Origin: Azospirillum oleiclasticum
GTDB lineage: Bacteria > Pseudomonadota > Alphaproteobacteria > Azospirillales > Azospirillaceae
Assembly (NCBI RefSeq): GCF_013423485.1
Contig: NZ_JABFFR010000021.1
Span: 1-64,000 of the forward strand
Reading direction: 5' to 3'
DNA: 64,000 nt
The notes beneath the pieces are model-generated. The model was not told the DNA's origin. It saw nothing but the letters and a program-made list of their open reading frames with translations, and made no database searches. Positions 62,997 through 64,000 of this stretch are shown in pieces. The number at the start of each line of letters is the position of its first letter. Position 1 is the first letter of the stretch. The position numbers and the translations under genes are program-made.

Positions 62997-63204
62997 AGCT
63001 AGCGCGCGAATTTGCCAAGATTTTCGAGAGATTGTTTTTCAAGCCTGTACAACCGGTCGAATGCATGCGCTAATATGCAGGTATGTCGTCGGGGGTGCTG
63101 CCGACGGCGGGCAGGATGCTTCGAACCACCCAACCTCTGGTTCAGCCGCTTGTACCCGACGTCGCTGGAACGGGTTCCCATCTCCCGACGGCGGGAGCCG
63201 ATTC

Positions 63205-64000
63205 ATGCCGCCGCACGCGGACGCCACGTCAGCCAGCCGGAAGACCGCGGCCGAGCGCAAGCTCGTCACCGTGCTGTTCGCCGACATCGTGGCGTCGTCG
63301 GCGCTTGTGTCGGAGCGTGATCCGGAAGAGGCGGACGAGATCCTGCGCTCCGTGATTCAGGTGATGACGGCCTCGGTCGTGCGCTACCAAGGGATGGTGG
63401 CGCAGGAGCTGGGCGACGGCATCATGGCGATGTTCGGGGCACCGGCCGCGCAAGAGGACCACGCACTGCGCGCCTGCCTCGCGGCGCAGGACATGCTGCG
63501 CGCCGCGCGGGTGGCCGATGGTGGGGCGGATGGTGGCGCTGCGGCCTGCTCGATCCGCGTGGGGATCGCCTCGGGCGAGGTGGTGACGCAGACGGTCGAG
63601 AACGCCGCCCGCCACGACCAGCGCGCCGTCGGCGAAAGCGTGCATCTGGCCGCCAAGCTCCAGCAACGCGCCGATCCCGATTCGGTCCTGATCTCGGCGG
63701 ATACGGCGGCACTGGCGGGTGCAGGGCTGAGCAGCCGCGAGGTCGGGTCGCTGCGGCTGGCCGCGGCGGCGCGGCCGGTCGCCTATCATGAATTGGTGGA
63801 AGCGCGCTCGGAGCGCCGCTCGGCGTTGGATATCCTGTCGGGCGCTCCGTCGCGCTTCGTGGGTCGCCACGCCGAACTGGCCACTCTGACGCATGCGTGG
63901 CGCGAAGCCGCGGCCGGCAGCGGTCGGGTGGTCGTGCTCCGCGGCGAGGCCGGCATCGGAAAATCGCGGCTGGCCGGCGAGTTCCTGGACCGCCATGCGC
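63205..64000 (+). CDS. adenylate/guanylate cyclase domain plus AAA ATPase domain (3' end outside window)
   Basis: The reading frame runs off the window end after about 265 codons. The class III cyclase domain (about 20-195) starts KLVTVLFADIVASSALV with metal Asp27, and has ELGDGIMAMFGAP with Asp71 and RVGIASGEVV. A substrate-specifying lysine is not evident from this view. After it, FVGRHAELATL begins an AAA/ATPase domain with P-loop GEAGIGKS (about 246-253). This architecture (cyclase, AAA, often TPR repeats after it) is common in alphaproteobacteria. The ATG at 63205 is preceded by GCGGGAG. Confidence 0.9.
   Translation, partial: MPPHADATSASRKTAAERKLVTVLFADIVASSALVSERDPEEADEILRSVIQVMTASVVRYQGMVAQELGDGIMAMFGAPAAQEDHALRACLAAQDMLRAARVADGGADGGAAACSIRVGIASGEVVTQTVENAARHDQRAVGESVHLAAKLQQRADPDSVLISADTAALAGAGLSSREVGSLRLAAAARPVAYHELVEARSERRSALDILSGAPSRFVGRHAELATLTHAWREAAAGSGRVVVLRGEAGIGKSRLAGEFLDRHA

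Larger units (their letters stand above)
62829..63204. other. gene-free stretch between ilvD and the cyclase gene
   Basis: No credible coding frame on either strand. Composition is distinctly AT-richer than the flanks (about 62930-63070). It contains a terminator-like hairpin and a perfect 16-bp palindrome listed separately. Confidence 0.6.

Overview
The window is GC-rich chromosomal DNA from an alphaproteobacterium. Azospirillum or a close relative in the Rhodospirillales is the best guess. This rests on gene families and very high third-position GC, not on a database match: a 49-residue aa3-oxidase subunit IV, a PmtA-type phospholipid methyltransferase, an alphaproteobacterial urease layout, a circularly permuted ATP-grasp/alpha-E pair and multi-SLBB polysaccharide export. 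I count 60 protein genes (two cut by the window ends), one tRNA, one probable cobalamin riboswitch, several terminator-like hairpins and two convincing sigma-70-type promoters. I see no insertion sequence, rRNA or CRISPR array.

Layout. 1-546: tail of an unidentified gene, a GC-rich palindromic repeat and a cluster of GTCGCA/TGCGAC repeats against the 3' end of guaA, a known island insertion site. 547-11775: housekeeping genes (guaA, GNAT, oxidase subunit IV, ndk, an ABC-F ATPase, an ExoD-like protein, pmtA, an SDR, yicC-gmk, rsmA, an alpha/beta hydrolase). 11922-15523: a penicillin-acylase-type Ntn hydrolase overlapping threonine ammonia-lyase. 16192-20701: motB, then ATP-grasp and alpha-E genes followed by the N-degron transferase bpt. 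20894-23772: TRAP permeases and phoU. 23953-25861: a pentapeptide-repeat protein and a P-loop kinase-like protein. 25915-27975: riboswitch plus cobalamin-type binding protein and permease, with no ATPase beside them. 28175-31798: a MarR regulator, then two polyamine hydrolases flanking a SprA-like HEXXH protein.

32071-40689 is an exopolysaccharide island. It holds a 991-residue export protein with about eight SLBB-like repeats, three glycosyltransferases, a chain-length protein, an O-antigen-ligase-like protein and an XRE regulator. 40731-47182 holds single-function genes (M14-like deacylase, DUF3299 protein, TauE exporter, N-formylglutamate deformylase, bacteriohemerythrin, fabI, two envelope proteins).

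47272-52359 (minus) is a compact urease operon, ureA-ureB-ureC-murI-ureE-ureF-ureG. Glutamate racemase is embedded in it and ureD is absent. After tRNA-Val(CAC) come a DUF3108 protein, a BMP-type binding protein and an EF-hand protein. 55689-60452 is a second glycan cluster (ligase-like, GT9, UPF0104 flippase-like, GT39-like). The window ends with a DUF2934 protein, ilvD and a class III cyclase/AAA protein that runs off the edge.

The most interesting parts are the ATP-grasp/alpha-E/bpt neighbourhood, the giant SLBB protein, the murI-containing ureD-less urease operon, and the riboswitch-led BtuF/BtuC pair without an ATPase. None can be called a new system from sequence alone.
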